DNA of 6,722 nt. Source: Planctomycetota bacterium (GTDB lineage: Bacteria; Planctomycetota; MHYJ01; JACPRB01). How positions within the stretch are numbered: position 1 is the stretch's first letter; every line of letters begins with the position of its first letter. The DNA lies in assembly GCA_016200125.1 (NCBI GenBank), contig JACQFK010000121.1, positions 1 through 6,722 on the forward strand, given 5' to 3'. This document shows, piece after piece, positions 5,198-6,722 of this stretch. The notes beneath the pieces were generated by a model, which had not been told where the DNA came from, searched no databases, and saw nothing but the letters and a program-made list of their open reading frames with translations. The position numbers and the translations under genes were made by a program.

Positions 5198-5950
5198 CTA
5201 CTTCTGACCCACACGCCACTTGTTCGCGAACACCCACTTGTAATAGTCGCGGCGCTTGAGCTTCGAGGCGGCGGCGTCGTCCAGGACCGCCGTCGCCCGC
5301 GGGTGCATCTGGAGCGCCGTCGCGGGCGCCTCCGACATGATCGGCCCCTCGACCATCCGGCAGACGATGTCCGCCTTGTCGGCGCCCGAGGCGAGCATCA
5401 GGCAGCGGCGCGCCTCCATGATCGTCCCCACGCCCATCGTGATCGCCAGGTTGGGGATCGAACCGCCGTAGTGGGCCACGGTCTCCGGCTCCAGCGTCTT
5501 GGGACGCGTGCGGGAGCCGAGCGAGGAGCCGGGCTCGTTGAAGCCGATGTGGCCGTTCCGGCCGATGCCCAGGATCTGGAGATCGATCCCGCCCACCACC
5601 TTGATGCGGTCCTCCGCCAGCTGGGCCTCCTCCTCCAGGTCCTTCACGTCGCCCCGGAACAGGTGGACGTTCCCGGGCTTGTGCTTCACATGGTCGAGGA
5701 GATGCTTGTGGAAGAAGAAGTTGAAGCTGTTGGGGTCCGACGGCGCCAGTCCGAAGAACTCGTCCAGATTGAAGAACCTCACATTGGCGAAGGCCTCGGG
5801 CCGCTTGCGGAGCCGCTCGTAGAGGCCGACGGGCGTCTTGCCGGTGGCCAGGCCGAGGACGAGGTTGGGCTTGCGGGCGAGTTCGGTGAAGACGATCTGC
5901 GCGGCGCGGTCGGCCAGCGCCCCGGAGTCGGGCTCAATGATGATTTCCAT
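5198..5950 (-). CDS. nagB: glucosamine-6-phosphate deaminase
   Basis: Converts glucosamine 6-phosphate to fructose 6-phosphate and ammonia, feeding amino-sugar carbon into glycolysis in the cytosol. The 250-residue protein has the family motifs in order: LGLATGKTP (32-40, phosphate loop), NLDEFFGL (61-68, with the catalytic aspartate at 63), DPNSFNFFF, GIGRNGHIGFNEPGSSLGSRT (128-148, catalytic His134 and Glu139), LAITMGVGTIM and EGPIMSEAPATALQMH. The GRNGH form and short length match the Bacillus subtilis type rather than the longer allosteric E. coli enzyme. ATG at 5950 is chosen; a TTG extending the frame to 5992 lies within the -35 box. No Shine-Dalgarno is visible, and the promoter -10 is only 14 bases upstream, so the mRNA leader is very short. 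It converges on the aminotransferase-oxidoreductase pair and diverges from the secreted protein gene. Confidence 0.96.
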   Translation of the reverse strand: MEIIIEPDSGALADRAAQIVFTELARKPNLVLGLATGKTPVGLYERLRKRPEAFANVRFFNLDEFFGLAPSDPNSFNFFFHKHLLDHVKHKPGNVHLFRGDVKDLEEEAQLAEDRIKVVGGIDLQILGIGRNGHIGFNEPGSSLGSRTRPKTLEPETVAHYGGSIPNLAITMGVGTIMEARRCLMLASGADKADIVCRMVEGPIMSEAPATALQMHPRATAVLDDAAASKLKRRDYYKWVFANKWRVGQK

Positions 5951-5972
5951 CGGGCTGCGGCCAGAGTATAGT
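5944..5972 (+). promoter_or_regulatory. candidate divergent promoter for the secreted protein gene
   Basis: TTTCCA (5944-5949) and TATAGT (5967-5972) are 17 bases apart on the plus strand. The -10 overlaps the nagB -10 on the opposite strand by four bases. The -10 is good (5 of 6 to consensus) and the -35 moderate (4 of 6). The -35 lies within the first codons of nagB. The leader to the ATG at 6037 would be roughly 58 bases. Confidence 0.45.
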
Positions 5973-5992
5973 TCACCCGGCGGACCGTGCAA
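5965..5992 (-). promoter_or_regulatory. sigma-70 type promoter for nagB
   Basis: Read on the minus strand, TTGCAC (5992-5987) and TATACT (5970-5965) are 16 bases apart. The -10 ends 14 bases before the nagB ATG, placing the start of transcription only about 7-8 bases before the coding region. No operator palindrome specific to a known NagC or GntR-type regulator was recognised. Confidence 0.7.
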
Positions 5993-6001
5993 GGGGATTT
6001 C

Positions 6002-6040
6002 ATGAACCCCCGCGGCGCCGGAGCGTCTAAGCAGGTATGA
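6002..6040 (+). CDS. possible 12-codon leader ORF coupled to the secreted protein gene
   Basis: An ATG at 6002 opens a 12-codon frame, MNPRGAGASKQV, ending in TGA at 6038-6040. That TGA overlaps the ATG of the following gene (ATGA, 6037-6040). AAGGGGA at 5991-5997 is a plausible purine-rich ribosome site four bases before the ATG, whereas the main gene has no suitably spaced site of its own. Termination here could allow re-initiation on the downstream ATG. The peptide resembles nothing I know, and a 12-codon ORF can arise by chance. Confidence 0.25.
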   Translation: MNPRGAGASKQV

Positions 6041-6722
6041 AATCGATCCTCATCGCCGCCGCCCTGCTCTGCCCCGCCGACGGGGAGGCCTGGTGGAACA
6101 AGGAGTGGAAGTTCCGCCGCCCCCTCACCCTCAGCAACCGCCTGGACCGCGTGCTCCAGAAGGGCTTCACGGTGCAGGTCGAGGTAGATCCCGACTACCT
6201 CGGTATCCGCGACAAGTCCAAGGCGGGCCTTGAAGACTGGGCCCTGGTGCGCGGCGGCGAGCGGCTGCCCTTCCTCCTCCAGCCCGGCAAGGGCAAGGCG
6301 CAGCTGATCTGCTTCCGCACCGCCGCCGACATCAAGGCGGGCGGGACGGACGGGTACCACCTCTACTACGGATCCCGCGAAGCCGCGGCCCTTCCCGCGC
6401 GGCCCGACCAGGTCTACGAACTCTGGGAGGACTTCTCCCGTCCCGAAGCCCTCGCGGAGCGCTTCCAGGCCGACAAGGATCTCACCGTGGCGGTCCAGGA
6501 GGGCGCGCTCGTCATCCGCGAGGTCGCCGCCGGCCGCGACCGCTCGTCGCCGGCGAAGCTCGTGTTCCGCAACTTCCCCCAGGTCGCGGGCTTCGAGCTC
6601 TCCTTCGATCTCGAGATGGATTCCAACGACCTGGCGGGCGCGGGCTTCGCGGCGGTCGTCGAGCTCCAGGAACCCGGTGGCGACGACCCCTCGGTCGCCA
6701 AAAAGGCCGCCGAGCTGATCGA
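6037..6722 (+). CDS. secreted DUF2341-like protein, N-terminal part
   Basis: The frame is open from ATG 6037 to the right edge: 228 codons plus two bases, so the C terminus is not seen. It starts with a short signal peptide, MKSILIAAALLCPADGEA, with likely cleavage after residue 18 (G-E-A before WW). The mature start, WWNKEWKFRRPLTLSNR, then VQVEVDP, WALVRGGERLPF and GYHLYYGSREAAAL, follow the pattern of DUF2341 domains found in large exported or surface proteins (aromatic start, RRP-hydrophobic strand, a YYG strand near the end). From about residue 128 (YELWEDFSRPEALAERFQ) a second beta-rich region begins that resembles lectin/laminin-like sandwich domains, but the match is loose. An in-frame stop at 6028-6030 fixes the start. 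Substrate and function are unknown. The catalytic part, if any, would lie beyond the window. Confidence 0.7.
   Translation, partial: MKSILIAAALLCPADGEAWWNKEWKFRRPLTLSNRLDRVLQKGFTVQVEVDPDYLGIRDKSKAGLEDWALVRGGERLPFLLQPGKGKAQLICFRTAADIKAGGTDGYHLYYGSREAAALPARPDQVYELWEDFSRPEALAERFQADKDLTVAVQEGALVIREVAAGRDRSSPAKLVFRNFPQVAGFELSFDLEMDSNDLAGAGFAAVVELQEPGGDDPSVAKKAAELI

Noticed and set aside
3996..5237. 413-residue minus-strand open frame opposite the oxidoreductase
   Set aside because: Antisense shadow with His/Val/Ala/Leu-rich sequence and no motif; the plus strand encodes a complete Gfo/Idh/MocA enzyme.
5536..5569. Apparent loss of the NagB active-site aspartate (GRNGH instead of GNDGH)
   Set aside because: The Bacillus subtilis-type NagB group normally has GRNGH, so this marks the subtype and not a defect.
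5177..5971. 264-residue plus-strand open frame opposite nagB
   Set aside because: Mirror of nagB with biased composition and no domain; nagB has all catalytic motifs and a promoter.
5951..5992. TTG start extending nagB by 14 residues
   Set aside because: It lies in the -35 hexamer of the nagB promoter, and the MEIII start at 5950 fits the family N terminus.
6037..6090. Possible lipoprotein signal in the secreted protein (Cys12)
   Set aside because: The residues before the cysteine are A-L-L, and leucine at -1 does not fit a lipobox; cleavage after GEA before WW is more likely.

Overview
The window is a GC-rich bacterial chromosome segment with strong G/C preference at third codon positions and short intergenic gaps. 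It holds seven protein genes, two of them cut by the window edges. There are no RNA genes, CRISPR arrays, insertion sequences or phage genes that I can see, and no gene-free stretch longer than about 110 bases. The PATAN/DUF4388 regulator, the DegT plus Gfo/Idh/MocA pair and the secreted DUF2341-like protein would fit Planctomycetota or another high-GC lineage such as Acidobacteriota or Myxococcota. That is a low-confidence guess; nothing here fixes the phylum.

Layout from left to right: (1) the 3' end of fabF, a 3-oxoacyl-ACP synthase. (2) A near-consensus sigma-70 promoter and a full-length DnaA-family gene with normal domain order, but with the Walker A lysine replaced by arginine and other ATPase/ssDNA-site changes. 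(3) 27 bases later, a three-part regulator: a PATAN/DUF4388 domain carrying two tandem MshEN-type (c-di-GMP-binding-like) motifs, a winged-helix-like segment and a degenerate receiver domain. (4) A rho-independent terminator followed by a new promoter and Shine-Dalgarno. (5) A translationally coupled pair: a DegT/DnrJ/EryC1-type PLP sugar aminotransferase and a Gfo/Idh/MocA oxidoreductase, overlapping by ATGA. (6) A compact inverted pair of degenerate 7-bp repeats between convergent genes. (7) nagB, glucosamine-6-phosphate deaminase, on the minus strand. (8) A divergent promoter region whose -10 element reads well on both strands. (9) The start of a secreted DUF2341-like protein, preceded by a possible 12-codon leader ORF.

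The aminotransferase and oxidoreductase are the usual two-enzyme combination for oxidising a sugar or cyclitol hydroxyl and replacing the ketone with an amine. With nagB next door they suggest amino-sugar metabolism, although nagB has its own promoter on the other strand. No clear new multi-gene defence or mobile system is visible. The observations most worth following are the divergent DnaA, the PATAN/MshEN/pseudo-receiver regulator, the heptad inverted repeat and the symmetric nagB promoter.
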